In this document: one piece after another, positions 55,321-63,562 of the stretch
Layout: each line of letters begins with the position of its first letter
Numbering within the stretch: position 1 is the stretch's first letter
NCBI RefSeq assembly: GCF_031844685.1
Contig: NZ_CP134605.1
Coordinates: 3,802,001-3,866,000 of the forward strand
Direction: 5' to 3'
DNA: 64,000 bases
From: Streptomyces sp. ITFR-21
Lineage (GTDB): Bacteria; Actinomycetota; Actinomycetes; Streptomycetales; Streptomycetaceae
Notes under the pieces: model-generated
Seen by the model: only the letters and a program-made list of their open reading frames with translations
Told to the model about the DNA's origin: nothing
The model's database searches: none
Position numbers and translations under genes: made by a program

Positions 55321-56079
55321 ATGGCTGCTGCTGCGTACAAGCTGATCCTGCTCCGCCACGGCGAGAGCGAGTGGAACGCGAAGAACCTGTTCACCGGGTG
55401 GGTGGACGTCAATCTCAACGACAAGGGCGAGAAGGAGGCGATCCGGGGCGGCGAGCTGCTCAAGGACGCCGGCCTGCTCCCGGACGTACTGCACACCTCG
55501 GTCCTGAAGCGGGCGATCCGTACCTCGCAGCTCGCCCTGGAGGCGGCCGACCGGCTCTGGATCCCGGTCCGCCGCTCCTGGCGGCTCAACGAGCGGCACT
55601 ACGGCGCGCTCCAGGGCAAGGACAAGGCGCAGACCCTCGCGGAGTTCGGCGAGGAGCAGTTCATGCTCTGGCGCCGCTCCTACGACACCCCGCCGCCGGT
55701 CCTCGCCGACGGCGGCGAGTTCTCCCAGTCCGACGACCCCCGCTACGCCCCGATCCCGCCGGAGCTCCGCCCGCGCACCGAGTGCCTCAAGGACGTCGTC
55801 GACCGGATGCTGCCCTACTGGTACGACGGCATCGTCCCCGACCTCCTCGCCGGCCGCACGGTCCTCGTCGCCGCCCACGGCAACTCCCTGCGCGCCCTCG
55901 TCAAGCACCTCGACAACATCTCCGACGCCGACATCGCCGGCCTCAACATCCCCACCGGCATCCCCCTCGCCTACGACCTGGACGCCTCCTTCCGCCCCCT
56001 CACCCCTGGCGGCACCTACCTCGACCCGGACGCCGCGGCGGCCTCCATCGAGGCCGTGAAGAACCAGGGCAAGAAGTAG
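55321..56079 (+). CDS. gpm: 2,3-bisphosphoglycerate-dependent phosphoglycerate mutase
   Basis: A 252-residue glycolytic enzyme that interconverts 3- and 2-phosphoglycerate. The phosphohistidine is in [12 protein letters not shown] (His13) and the second catalytic His in [30 protein letters not shown] is also diagnostic. TACCCT (55307-55313 region) lies 7 nt from the ATG at 55321, so the mRNA may be leaderless. A strong terminator follows. Gene order mshA-ybjN-gpm-phoU/phoRP is shared with mycobacteria, with inserted genes here. Confidence 0.96.
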   Translation: MAAAAYKLILLRHGESEWNAKNLFTGWVDVNLNDKGEKEAIRGGELLKDAGLLPDVLHTSVLKRAIRTSQLALEAADRLWIPVRRSWRLNERHYGALQGKDKAQTLAEFGEEQFMLWRRSYDTPPPVLADGGEFSQSDDPRYAPIPPELRPRTECLKDVVDRMLPYWYDGIVPDLLAGRTVLVAAHGNSLRALVKHLDNISDADIAGLNIPTGIPLAYDLDASFRPLTPGGTYLDPDAAAASIEAVKNQGKK

Positions 56080-56094
56080 TCCTTAGCGCGATCA

Positions 56095-56132
56095 TGCCCC
56101 CTGTCTGCGGGTTCTCCCGCAAACAGGGGGCA
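56095..56132 (+). terminator. Terminator of gpm
   Basis: TGCCCCCTGTCTGCGGG, loop TTCT, CCCGCAAACAGGGGGCA: a 17-bp stem with one C/A mismatch, 16 nt after the gpm stop codon. Confidence 0.9.
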
Positions 56133-56177
56133 CGTCTGCGTCCGGGGGACGACTCACCGCTCGTCTCCGGTCAGTTA

Positions 56178-56218
56178 CCGGACACCCGGCCGACTCGGTT
56201 CCCGGACACCCGGCCGAC
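56178..56218. repeat. 17-bp direct repeat at the left edge of the ATPase-RloB island
   Basis: CCGGACACCCGGCCGAC occurs at 56178-56194 and 56202-56218. It is close to where base composition drops. It may be a simple duplication or mark an old junction. Confidence 0.6.
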
Positions 56219-56438
56219 ACCTTCACGCTCCGGCGGACCCCGACGGTACAGCGGCGCAGGGCCTGTCGTTCCGGTCGGGAACGCGCCCGCGGTACGGGGT
56301 CGGGCTTCTCGGCTGTTCCGCCGGCCTTGACGGAATCATCCTGGTAGGGGGGAGACATCCAGCGTACGGTTTGAGTGACCATGGGGACGTCTACCGTCCC
56401 AGGGAGAGTTGAAACTGCATCGAGAGAGTGAGGACGCC

Positions 56439-57752
56439 GTGCTGTTGAGGTTCCGCGTCACCAACCACAAGTCCATCCGAGACACCGCTGAACTTGTCCT
56501 CACCACGGCCGACTTTGATGCGATTCGCCCGAAGGACGGGGACTGGGATTCCGTCACCAACCGAATCGCCGGCCTCTTCGGAGCCAATGCCTCCGGCAAG
56601 ACCACTGTTCTTGAGGCGATGGCGTTCGCGGTGAACGCGATCAACAGGTCGGCGACGTGGAGCAGCCGCGAGGAGTTCCCGCACCATCCGTTTATGCTCG
56701 ACGATCATTCGAAGACCGAGACATCGGCCTACGAATTCGACTTCACCGACGGCGGAATTCGCCATGTGTACGGCTTCGAGATCGACTCGGCCGGGGTTGC
56801 CTCGGAGTGGTTGAGTGCCTTCCCCGAAGGGCGACGCCGAGTGCTGTTCGATCGGGCGGGTCCGGCCCCGGAAGAGATCACCTTCAGTAGGAACCTCAAG
56901 GGCGAGAACGTGCGCATCTCGCGCCTCATGGCCGGAAGAAATCTTTACCTGTCGGTGGCCGCGATGGCCAATCACCCCTACCTGAGGCGCATCCACTATT
57001 ACCTGACCCGGCATGTGCGGTATGCGGCGTTCTCGGAATTCAACCAGCATGGAAGAATTCAGGCGGTAAAGAAGTGGATCGAGAACCAGGAGGTTCTCGC
57101 TGAGGCGCAGAGCTTGCTGCGCTTCGCCGATCTCGGGATTTCTCGCATTTCGCTCGACAGGGTCGATATAGATGAAAACACTGAAAGCGCGATGCGGCGG
57201 ACCATGCGCGCCCTCCTTGACGACGGAGAGGATGAGGAGGAGCGCTTCGCGGACTTCCTTGAGAGGCAGCGGAACGTCATCAGCTTCTGGCATGAAGGCG
57301 GATCTCACGCCGGTGCCCAGAAACTCGATATCAGTGATGAGAGCAGTGGCACCGTAGCGTGGCTCTCCTTGGCGCTGCCGGCGCTGCGAGAGATCAGGTC
57401 CGGTGGTGTGCTTCTGGTGGACGAGCTGGACGCCAGTCTGCACCCCCGCCTGGCATCAGCGCTGATCTCACTCTTCAAGTCCCCTGAGATCAACACCCGC
57501 GGGGCACAGATGATCTTCACGTCGCATGACACCTCCCTTATGGGGCACCTGTCGGGAGACAGCCTCGAACCGGAGGACGTCTGGTTCTCCGAGAAGGCCG
57601 ACGACGGTTCCACCGGTATCTATCCCCTCACTGACTTCCCGGTGAAGAAGGACCAGAACATCGAACGGCGTTACCTCGGCGGCCGGTACGGCGCGGTTCC
57701 GGCGATCGCCTGGGAAGAGCTGCGTTCCACCCTGGCAGAGGTCAGCGCGTGA
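56439..57752 (+). CDS. AAA15/21 ABC-type ATPase of an AbiL/RloAB-like defence pair
   Basis: A 437-residue OLD/RloA-like ATPase. It starts VLLRFRVTNHKSIRDTAELVL, Walker A is GLFGANASGKTTVLEAMA, the signature region DESSGTVAWLSLALPAL, Walker B GGVLLVDELDASLHPRL and switch His MIFTSHDTSLMGHL. About 200 residues lie between Walker A and signature, as in defence ATPases. The GTG at 56439 has GAGG 5 nt upstream; the frame opens at 56409. Its stop overlaps the RloB gene (GTGA). Codons such as GAT, AAA and ATT are much more frequent than in neighbours, suggesting horizontal acquisition. Confidence 0.88.
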   Translation: MLLRFRVTNHKSIRDTAELVLTTADFDAIRPKDGDWDSVTNRIAGLFGANASGKTTVLEAMAFAVNAINRSATWSSREEFPHHPFMLDDHSKTETSAYEFDFTDGGIRHVYGFEIDSAGVASEWLSAFPEGRRRVLFDRAGPAPEEITFSRNLKGENVRISRLMAGRNLYLSVAAMANHPYLRRIHYYLTRHVRYAAFSEFNQHGRIQAVKKWIENQEVLAEAQSLLRFADLGISRISLDRVDIDENTESAMRRTMRALLDDGEDEEERFADFLERQRNVISFWHEGGSHAGAQKLDISDESSGTVAWLSLALPALREIRSGGVLLVDELDASLHPRLASALISLFKSPEINTRGAQMIFTSHDTSLMGHLSGDSLEPEDVWFSEKADDGSTGIYPLTDFPVKKDQNIERRYLGGRYGAVPAIAWEELRSTLAEVSA

Positions 57753-58396
57753 GCGGCCGACAGCTCCGGGGGTCGCAGAAGATCGCCAAGTCGAAGCAGA
57801 AGCGCAATGAGCACCGAAAGATCCTGATCGCCACCGAGGGGGTCAACACCGAGCCGCAGTACTTCGAAAGGTTTGCGGCTTTACTCAAGGCCAAGGCGGT
57901 ACGAGTCGTCAGTCTGAAGCCTGTCGGGGTGGGCCGGGATCCGCTGAGCGTGGTGAAAGAGGCGGATCGGCGCAGTGGTATTGAAAGGAGAGCCGGAGAT
58001 CCTTTTGACGAGGTCTGGTGCGTCGTCGACGTCGATGAACATGCGACTCTGCAAAGGGCCTGCGCGGAAGCGGGTAGACTGAGAATTGATATGGCCATCA
58101 GCGCACCCAGCTTCGAGATCTGGTTGCTCTGGCATTTCGAGGACAGAATGGTAGAGACGGACGCGCGCACGCTGTCGCGCACACTGAAGAGAAAATGGGG
58201 GTTTTCCGACAAGAGCATGCCCGATGGTTTCCCTTATGCCGAGTACGATTCGGCGCTCAAGCGGGCGGGTAAATGTGAGGAGGTACGGGTGAGGCATGCT
58301 CCGCCAAATCCTTCCAGCTCGGTATCGTCCCTCGTTGAGGCGCTCATAAAGGTGTATACCGAAGAGAATCGCAGTCACGACAGCGGGGTCATGTGA
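57749..58396 (+). CDS. rloB: RloB-family Toprim-like protein
   Basis: A 215-residue RloB-domain protein. The motifs EGVNTEPQYFERFAALL (catalytic-type Glu), VWCVVDVDEHATL (DxD) and AISAPSFEIWLLWHFED are the RloB signature and resemble Toprim nucleases. It overlaps the ATPase gene by 4 nt. ATPase + RloB pairs are known as AbiL-type or RloAB abortive-infection systems, where the ATPase senses the phage and the nuclease-like partner acts. The first 20 residues are very basic (KIAKSKQKRNEHRK), fitting nucleic-acid binding. Lower GC than flanks, ending at about 58396. Confidence 0.88.
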   Translation: MSGRQLRGSQKIAKSKQKRNEHRKILIATEGVNTEPQYFERFAALLKAKAVRVVSLKPVGVGRDPLSVVKEADRRSGIERRAGDPFDEVWCVVDVDEHATLQRACAEAGRLRIDMAISAPSFEIWLLWHFEDRMVETDARTLSRTLKRKWGFSDKSMPDGFPYAEYDSALKRAGKCEEVRVRHAPPNPSSSVSSLVEALIKVYTEENRSHDSGVM

Positions 58397-58553
58397 GCGT
58401 TGCGGGCACCGGCCGGCAGACGGCTCCGCTTCCCGTCCGTGCGTGGCCGACCGCGTGACGGCGTCCGATGACCGGCGGCGGACCGGTGCGCTCACCTGCG
58501 AGTCAAGGGCATCCGGCTGGTTGCCCGCGGGCCGGCGCCGCCGGGGCCGGGGG

Positions 58554-59006
58554 TCAGCGGGGCGGGCGGGGTGGGCGGAGCCAGCGGGTGAGGACGGCGG
58601 ACAGGCAGAGCAGGCCCGGGGCGGCGAAAGCGTAGACGCGCCAGTCGGGCCAGCCGGTGACGGTGAGGGCGAGGAGGAGGGCCACGGCGAGGCAGCCCGC
58701 GGACAGGACGAGGAGGCCGAAGGCCTCCCAGCCGCGGGAGCCGGTCGCGGCGGCGACGCGCTTGTCGAAGTCCGACCGGGCGGCCCGCTCGAAGCGCTCC
58801 CATTGATGGGTCATCCGAAGGGTCTCCCGCGCGTGGGGCACCCCCTCGCGGCCGTCGGGGTCCGGTTCGGGCTCCGGATCCCCTCGGAGGTCCGGTTCCG
58901 GTTCGGGTCCGGGCTCGGGCTCGCTTCCGGGGTCCGGTTCCGGTTCGGGTCCGGGCTCGGGATCCCTTCCGGGGTCCGGTTCCGAGTCGGGCGGGGGGCC
59001 TGCCAT
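58554..59006 (-). CDS. Small two-helix membrane protein with Glu-Pro repeats
   Basis: A 150-residue protein. Residues 5-55 are PDPGSEPEPGPEPEPD-type repeats, then QWERFERAARSDFDKRVAAATGSRGWEAFG and two membrane helices (LLVLSAGCLAVALLLALTV and VYAFAAPGLLCLSAVLTRWL). No known family. The repeats come from a 42-bp DNA tandem repeat. It lies 17 nt downstream of the GAF protein gene on the same strand and probably shares its transcript. A shorter protein starting MTHQWERFERAA is possible. Confidence 0.6.
   Translation of the reverse strand: MAGPPPDSEPDPGRDPEPGPEPEPDPGSEPEPGPEPEPDLRGDPEPEPDPDGREGVPHARETLRMTHQWERFERAARSDFDKRVAAATGSRGWEAFGLLVLSAGCLAVALLLALTVTGWPDWRVYAFAAPGLLCLSAVLTRWLRPPRPPR
58889..58985. 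repeat. 42-bp tandem repeat in the Glu-Pro region
   Basis: Units begin GGTCCGGTTCCGG at 58889, 58931 and 58973 (the last partial). Each encodes 14 residues rich in Glu, Pro, Asp and Gly on the minus strand. Repeat number may vary among strains. Confidence 0.8.
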
Positions 59007-59023
59007 GGCGCGGCTCCGTTCGT

Positions 59024-59830
59024 CTACTCAAGGGCCAGGGCCGTGCCGAGGTAACCGGCGAGGGACTTCATCAGCTCGACCTGCAAGCCGGTGAGATCGG
59101 TGTCCCGCGGGGCGTCGACGCACAGCACGCCGATCTCCCGGCTGCCCGCCGCCACGGGGACGGCGATGACGGACCCGTATGTCGGGCTCATGGGGTCGAT
59201 GACGCTGCGCAGGCCGGTCTCCTTGCCGGCGTGGAACGGCGTGTGGGGTTCCAGGATGCCGTGCAGCAGGTGCGCGCCCTCGGCGCCGTCCAGGACGAAC
59301 CGGGGCGCGGGCGACGGGCCCGCCCAGTCCTCGCGGACGAACCGGTGCCCGGTGGACCCGTCGCGCCGGTAGAACGCGCAGCGCGCGGTGGGCAGGTGCG
59401 AGGCGGGATCCGGCTCGGCGGCCAGCACGCTCCCGCCGACCACCACGGTCCGCAGCGCGACGGCCGTCTGCCCCGCCTGCCCCGGCACCGGCGCCGCGCC
59501 GGTCGCCTGATACGCCGCCGCCTGCCGCTGGGCGAGCGCGCCCAACGCGGTGGACAGTGGGGTGAGCACCGAGTGGTACGACAACGCGAGCGCCGCGGCC
59601 GCCCGACTCACCTCCTTGCGGGCCTGCTCCTTCTCCCGCTCGCTCAGGTACGCGTCGGTGGCGGCGACCAGGACCACGGCGACCGCCATCACCGCGCCGA
59701 TTCGCAGCATCGCCACGTGGTTCTCGTTGTTGCCACCGGCCCAGACCGAGGTCACGAACACCCCGGCGGCGAACACGCTGGAGCTGACCAGGAGAACGAT
59801 CTTCCACCCGTACGTGCGCAGCCAGTCCAT
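59024..59830 (-). CDS. Membrane-anchored GAF-domain protein
   Basis: A 268-residue protein with two N-terminal membrane helices (IVLLVSSSVFAAGVFVTSVW and MLRIGAVMAVAVVLVAATDA), a helical linker (REKEQARKEVSRAAAAL) and a GAF-like domain (residues 120-265; RSVIDPMSPTYGSVIAVPVAAGSREIGVLCVDAPRD). It may sense a small molecule or redox state. No kinase or output domain follows, so it may act with the small membrane protein downstream. Start at the ATG at 59830. Confidence 0.78.
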   Translation of the reverse strand: MDWLRTYGWKIVLLVSSSVFAAGVFVTSVWAGGNNENHVAMLRIGAVMAVAVVLVAATDAYLSEREKEQARKEVSRAAAALALSYHSVLTPLSTALGALAQRQAAAYQATGAAPVPGQAGQTAVALRTVVVGGSVLAAEPDPASHLPTARCAFYRRDGSTGHRFVREDWAGPSPAPRFVLDGAEGAHLLHGILEPHTPFHAGKETGLRSVIDPMSPTYGSVIAVPVAAGSREIGVLCVDAPRDTDLTGLQVELMKSLAGYLGTALALE

Positions 59831-60064
59831 CCCGCCCCGTCATCCGCGTACCTGATCCGCCCAACGCCCTCTGCCCGCGCTCCACGGTGTTACGCCGTCC
59901 GCGAGCGCGCTCCGCCCGCAGAGACACCCGCGGGGCCGGGGCGGTTCCGGGCACGCCGCACCGGCGGGCTCCGCCCGGCCCGGCGGCCCTGGCGGACAGT
60001 CGGCCCGGACGAACCCGGCGGCCCCGGGACCCTCGGTGGATGACTCGCTGGATAAGGTGAGCCG

Positions 60065-60499
60065 ATGGAACCGCGGATCAGCCTGATCACCCTGGGGGTT
60101 TCCGACCTCGGCCGGGCCCGGTCGTTCTACGAGGCCCTCGGCTGGGCCGGGCAGTCGGTTCAGGAAACGGTCTTCTTCCAGGTCGGCGGCCTCGCGCTGG
60201 TGCTGTGGGACCGCGACAGGCTCGCGCTCGACTGCGGGGTCGAGGATCAGCGGCCGGCCGGGTTCGGCGGGATCGCGCTCGCCCACAACGTGCGGTCCCC
60301 GGCCGAAGTCGACCAGCTCATCGCGACGGCGGAGCGGGCGGGCGGCACCGTCACGCGTCCCGCGGCCACCACGTTCTACGGCGGCTACGCGGGAGTCTTC
60401 CTCGACCCCGACGGCCACGCCTGGGAAGTGGCTCACAACCCAAGCTTCCCACTGGCCGCGGACGGCTCCCTCACCGTTCCCGACTTCGACACCCGCTAG
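60065..60499 (+). CDS. VOC/glyoxalase-family protein
   Basis: A 144-residue VOC protein with two beta-alpha-beta-beta-beta modules: EPRISLITLGVSDLGRARSFYEALGW and GGYAGVFLDPDGHAWEVAHNPSF. The DPDGHAWEV segment carries one typical metal-ligand Glu. Possible roles: dioxygenase-, lyase- or resistance-type. TAAGGT (60053-60058) lies 6 nt before the ATG, predicting a leaderless mRNA. Substrate unknown. Confidence 0.88.
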   Translation: MEPRISLITLGVSDLGRARSFYEALGWAGQSVQETVFFQVGGLALVLWDRDRLALDCGVEDQRPAGFGGIALAHNVRSPAEVDQLIATAERAGGTVTRPAATTFYGGYAGVFLDPDGHAWEVAHNPSFPLAADGSLTVPDFDTR

Positions 60500-60588
60500 G
60501 CGGCCCGTCCACCGCCCCCGGCAGGACCGGCTGCATCCGCTCCTGGTGCGGCAGGCGCCGCCCCGAGCCCGGCTTCGGGGTACGCGAA

Positions 60589-60626
60589 GAGGGCCCCGCC
60601 CGGGTTGGGCACCGGGTGAGGCCCTC
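60589..60626. terminator. Bidirectional terminator between VOC and Cys-rich genes
   Basis: GAGGGCC (60589-60595) pairs with GGCCCTC (60620-60626) around an inner CCCGG/CCGGG stem, between two convergent genes. Confidence 0.75.
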
Positions 60627-60640
60627 GGGGGGAGGGGGAA

Positions 60641-60820
60641 CTAGTGGGAGCAGCCGCTGCACTGGCAGGGCGCGCCGGACTGGCAGCCGCAGCCGCAGCC
60701 CGAACCGCAGCCGCAGGCGGCGAACAGGGGGAGCGGCGTACGCAGCAGCGGGGTGCGGGTGCCGGCGGCGGGTGTGGGCTGGTCGCGGCGGGCGGGCGGT
60801 GGCGTGGGGTGATCCGTCAT
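60641..60820 (-). CDS. Cys-rich 59-residue putative metal-binding peptide
   Basis: MTDHPTPPPARRDQPTPAAG start, then a C-terminal cluster CGCGSGCGCGCQSG and CQCSGCSH: nine Cys in 23 residues plus a final His, as in metallothioneins. The ATG at 60820 has GGAGG 8 nt upstream. It probably binds Zn or Cu, or it is a Cys-rich secreted or modified peptide; no signal sequence is visible. No neighbouring modification or metal gene is seen. Confidence 0.72.
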   Translation of the reverse strand: MTDHPTPPPARRDQPTPAAGTRTPLLRTPLPLFAACGCGSGCGCGCQSGAPCQCSGCSH

Positions 60821-61352
60821 CAGTGCAGCCTCCTCGGACTTGCCTGCCACCAGTGAACCGCGTGACGAACCAGCGCATCAACGGCGCAGAAGGGTATTTC
60901 GCCCGAGCCGCCGCGCCGCGCACGCCCTCCCCGGCGAACGTCCGCCGGAGACGCCCCGCCCGCTGAACGCACGCCGCCCCGGAGCCCGCGCGCCGCAGAC
61001 GCCCGGCCGGGGGAGACGCCCGGCCGGGGGAGACGCCCCGGCTGCCCGCTGCCCGCTGCCCGAAAGACCGCACGCCGCCCGCCGGACGCGCCCCGCCTGT
61101 CGCGTACCGGCGTACCGGCGTACCGGCGCGCCGCCTGTTCCGCGCGCCGCCTGTTCCGCCCGCCGGACGCGTCCTCTTTGCCGAGGGCTCCGCCGGGCGC
61201 ACCCGGCCCCGGGCCCGTCGGCCGAAGGCGCGCCGCCCGCCCGCCCGCGCGGCGCGGCCCGCCCGGGGCCCCGCCGGAGGCACCCCGGCTCCGTACCCCG
61301 CCGGCGGCGGGAGACGGCAGGCGGGAGGTACCGCGGTCGGCCGCCCGCAGGG
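60821..61352. repeat. Gap with short tandem repeats
   Basis: No gene is supported. A 17-bp unit AGACGCCCGGCCGGGGG occurs 2.4 times (60997-61035), and a 9-bp unit CGTACCGGC three times (61103-61129). The rest is GC-only low-complexity DNA before the phoU stop. Confidence 0.6.
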
Positions 61353-62033
61353 CTACGCCCCCTCGACCACCGTCGGCGCCGGCGTCAGCTCGTCCGCGTG
61401 CTCGCCCGTCACCAAGTAGATGACGCGCTTGGCCACCGACACCGCGTGGTCGGCGAAGCGTTCGTAGTAGCGGCCGACCAGGGTCACGTCCACCGCCGTC
61501 TCGATGCCGTGCCGCCAGCGGTCGTCGAGCAGGTGCTGGAAGAGGCTGCGGTGGAGTTCGTCCATGCGGTCGTCGTCCGCCTCCAACTGGAGCGCGTCGT
61601 CGACGTCCTTGGTCACGATGACCTCGGCGCACTTCACCATCAGCCGCTGCGCCAGCTGGCCCATTTCCAGTATGGTCGCGTGCAGGTCGCCCGGGACGGC
61701 CGAGTTCGGGAAGCGCAGCCGGGCCAGCTTGGCGACGTGGCGGGCCAGGTCGCCGGAGCGCTCCAGGTCCGCGCTCATCCGCAGGCTCGTCACGACGGTC
61801 CGCAGGTCGGTGGCTACCGGCTGCTGGCGGGCCAGCAGGTTGATCGCCCGGTTCTCCAGCCCGCGCTGGAGGTCGTCGACCTTCTCGTCCGCCGCGATGA
61901 CGCTCTCCGCGACGTTCAGGTCCGCGTCCAGCAGCGCGGTGGTGGCCCGGCCGATCGCGGAGCCGACCAGGCGGGCCATCTCGACCAGCCCGTCACCTAT
62001 CGAGTCCAGCTCCTCGTGGTATGCGTCCCGCAT
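61353..62033 (-). CDS. phoU: Phosphate transport/signalling regulator PhoU
   Basis: A 226-residue protein with two PhoU three-helix repeats: YHEELDSIGDGLVEMARLVGSAIGRATTALL then RSADLERSGDLARHVAKLA-type and VTLVGRYYERFADHAVSVAKRVIYLVTG, with E/D-x3-D metal clusters. PhoU lets the Pst transporter tell PhoR that phosphate is plentiful. The ATG at 62033 has GGAAGGA 5 nt upstream; the frame extends to 62138 but that would cross the PHO box. It is divergent from phoR. Confidence 0.95.
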   Translation of the reverse strand: MRDAYHEELDSIGDGLVEMARLVGSAIGRATTALLDADLNVAESVIAADEKVDDLQRGLENRAINLLARQQPVATDLRTVVTSLRMSADLERSGDLARHVAKLARLRFPNSAVPGDLHATILEMGQLAQRLMVKCAEVIVTKDVDDALQLEADDDRMDELHRSLFQHLLDDRWRHGIETAVDVTLVGRYYERFADHAVSVAKRVIYLVTGEHADELTPAPTVVEGA

Positions 62034-62121
62034 CGCGTTCCTTCCGTCCGAACCGTCTGTTGTACAGAGGCTTCTCCGCCACGTTGCCACGCTCCCGGGC
62101 GTACGCGTACCCGTCGCGCAC

Positions 62122-62154
62122 CCAGAGTGAATCACCACCTACGTGGAGGTGAAC
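62122..62154. promoter_or_regulatory. PHO box between phoU and phoR
   Basis: On the minus strand GTTCACCTCCA (62144-62154), CGTAGGTGGTG (degenerate) and ATTCACTCTGG (62122-62132) follow in 11-nt register. This is the PhoP operator layout and lets PhoP control phoU and/or its own phoRP operon. Confidence 0.75.
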
Positions 62155-62227
62155 TCTTGGCAACGTGCGTCCGAGAGGTATCTCTCAGGCTGTGGTCCCT
62201 TTGAGCGGGCCACTTAGTGTGGTCGGC

Positions 62228-63562
62228 ATGGACGTGAACGCGGCAGTCGCCGCAGCCAGCGCGATGGTCGGTCTGCTGACCGGTGTGATCGCCGTGCTCG
62301 CGTTCCGCTGGAGCGAGCGGGAACAGGCCCGCCCCACCCGTACCGCCGCGCGGCCCGACAGCGTGACCGCCGTACTGCCGCCGGGCGTGGACACCGTACT
62401 GTCGGTGCTGCGGTCCTCGGCCGTCGTCCTGGACGAGGGCGACACCGTGGTCAAGGCCAGTTCGGCGGCGTACGCCCTCGGGCTGGTACGAGGCGGCCGG
62501 CTCGCCGTCGACCAGATGCTGCAGATGGCCCGCGAGACCCGCAGGGACGGTGAGATACGGCAGGTCGAACTGGACCTGCCGCGCCGCGGCGCCGGCCGCG
62601 GCGAAGGGCTCGCGGTCTCGGCCCGGGTGGCCCCGCTGGGCTCCCGGCTGGTGCTGCTGCTCGTCGAGGACCTCACCGAGGCCCGGCGGATCGAGGCGGT
62701 ACGGCGGGACTTCGTGGCGAACGTCAGCCACGAGCTCAAGACCCCGGTCGGCGCGCTCTCGCTGCTGTCGGAGGCCGTGACGGACGCGGCCGAGGACCCC
62801 GAGGCGGTGGTCCGGTTCGCCGGGCGGATGCAGACCGAGGCCACCCGGCTGACCAGTCTGGTCCAGGAGATCATCGACCTCTCCCGGGTGCAGAACGACG
62901 ACCTGCTCGACGACGCCGAGCCGGTCGCGGTCGACGACCTCGTCACCGAGGCCGTCGACCGCTGCCGGCACCAGGCCAACGCCAAGCACATCACCATGGC
63001 CACCGGGACCACCCCCGACCTGTACATCTGGGGGAACCGGGGCCAGCTCGCCGCCGCGCTGGGCAACCTGGTGGAGAACGCCGTCAACTACAGCCCGGCC
63101 AGGACCCGGGTCGGCATAGCCGGACGGCGGATCGCCGCCACCGGGGGCGGCTCCCGGGGCAGCGGCTCCGGGGGAGGGGACCTCATCGAGATTTCCGTCA
63201 CCGACCAGGGCATCGGCATCTCCGAGAAAAACCGCGACCGGGTCTTCGAGCGCTTCTACCGGGTGGACCCGGCGCGCTCGCGGGCCACCGGTGGCACCGG
63301 GCTCGGTTTGTCCATCGTCAAACACGTGGCCGCCTCGCACGGCGGGGAGGTCACGGTGTGGAGCGCCGAAGGCCAGGGCTCCACGTTCACACTGCGGCTT
63401 CCCGAGGCCGGGATCGCCCGCGACCGAGCGCTTCCGCCGGGTACCGATGCCGATGCCGAGGCGGAGGCGGAGGCGGAGGCTGATCCGGCCGACGAGCCGT
63501 CGGACGACCAGCTTTTCCAGACCCTGCCTGAACACATCCCCGCCCCGGAGGTCCTTCCGTGA
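62228..63562 (+). CDS. phoR: Phosphate sensor kinase PhoR (SenX3-like)
   Basis: A 444-residue sensor kinase. It has one N-terminal membrane helix (VAAASAMVGLLTGVIAVLAF), a PAS-like region (VLDEGDTVVKASSAAYALGLVRGG), HisKA with NVSHELKTPVGALSLLSEAV and ATPase boxes NLVENAVNYS, DQGIGI and GGTGLGLSIVKH. An acidic tail (DADAEAEAEAEADPADEPSDD) is unusual. TAGTGT is 7 nt from the ATG at 62228, so the mRNA is probably leaderless. Its stop overlaps the start of phoP (GTGA). It phosphorylates PhoP under phosphate limitation. Confidence 0.96.
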   Translation: MDVNAAVAAASAMVGLLTGVIAVLAFRWSEREQARPTRTAARPDSVTAVLPPGVDTVLSVLRSSAVVLDEGDTVVKASSAAYALGLVRGGRLAVDQMLQMARETRRDGEIRQVELDLPRRGAGRGEGLAVSARVAPLGSRLVLLLVEDLTEARRIEAVRRDFVANVSHELKTPVGALSLLSEAVTDAAEDPEAVVRFAGRMQTEATRLTSLVQEIIDLSRVQNDDLLDDAEPVAVDDLVTEAVDRCRHQANAKHITMATGTTPDLYIWGNRGQLAAALGNLVENAVNYSPARTRVGIAGRRIAATGGGSRGSGSGGGDLIEISVTDQGIGISEKNRDRVFERFYRVDPARSRATGGTGLGLSIVKHVAASHGGEVTVWSAEGQGSTFTLRLPEAGIARDRALPPGTDADAEAEAEAEADPADEPSDDQLFQTLPEHIPAPEVLP

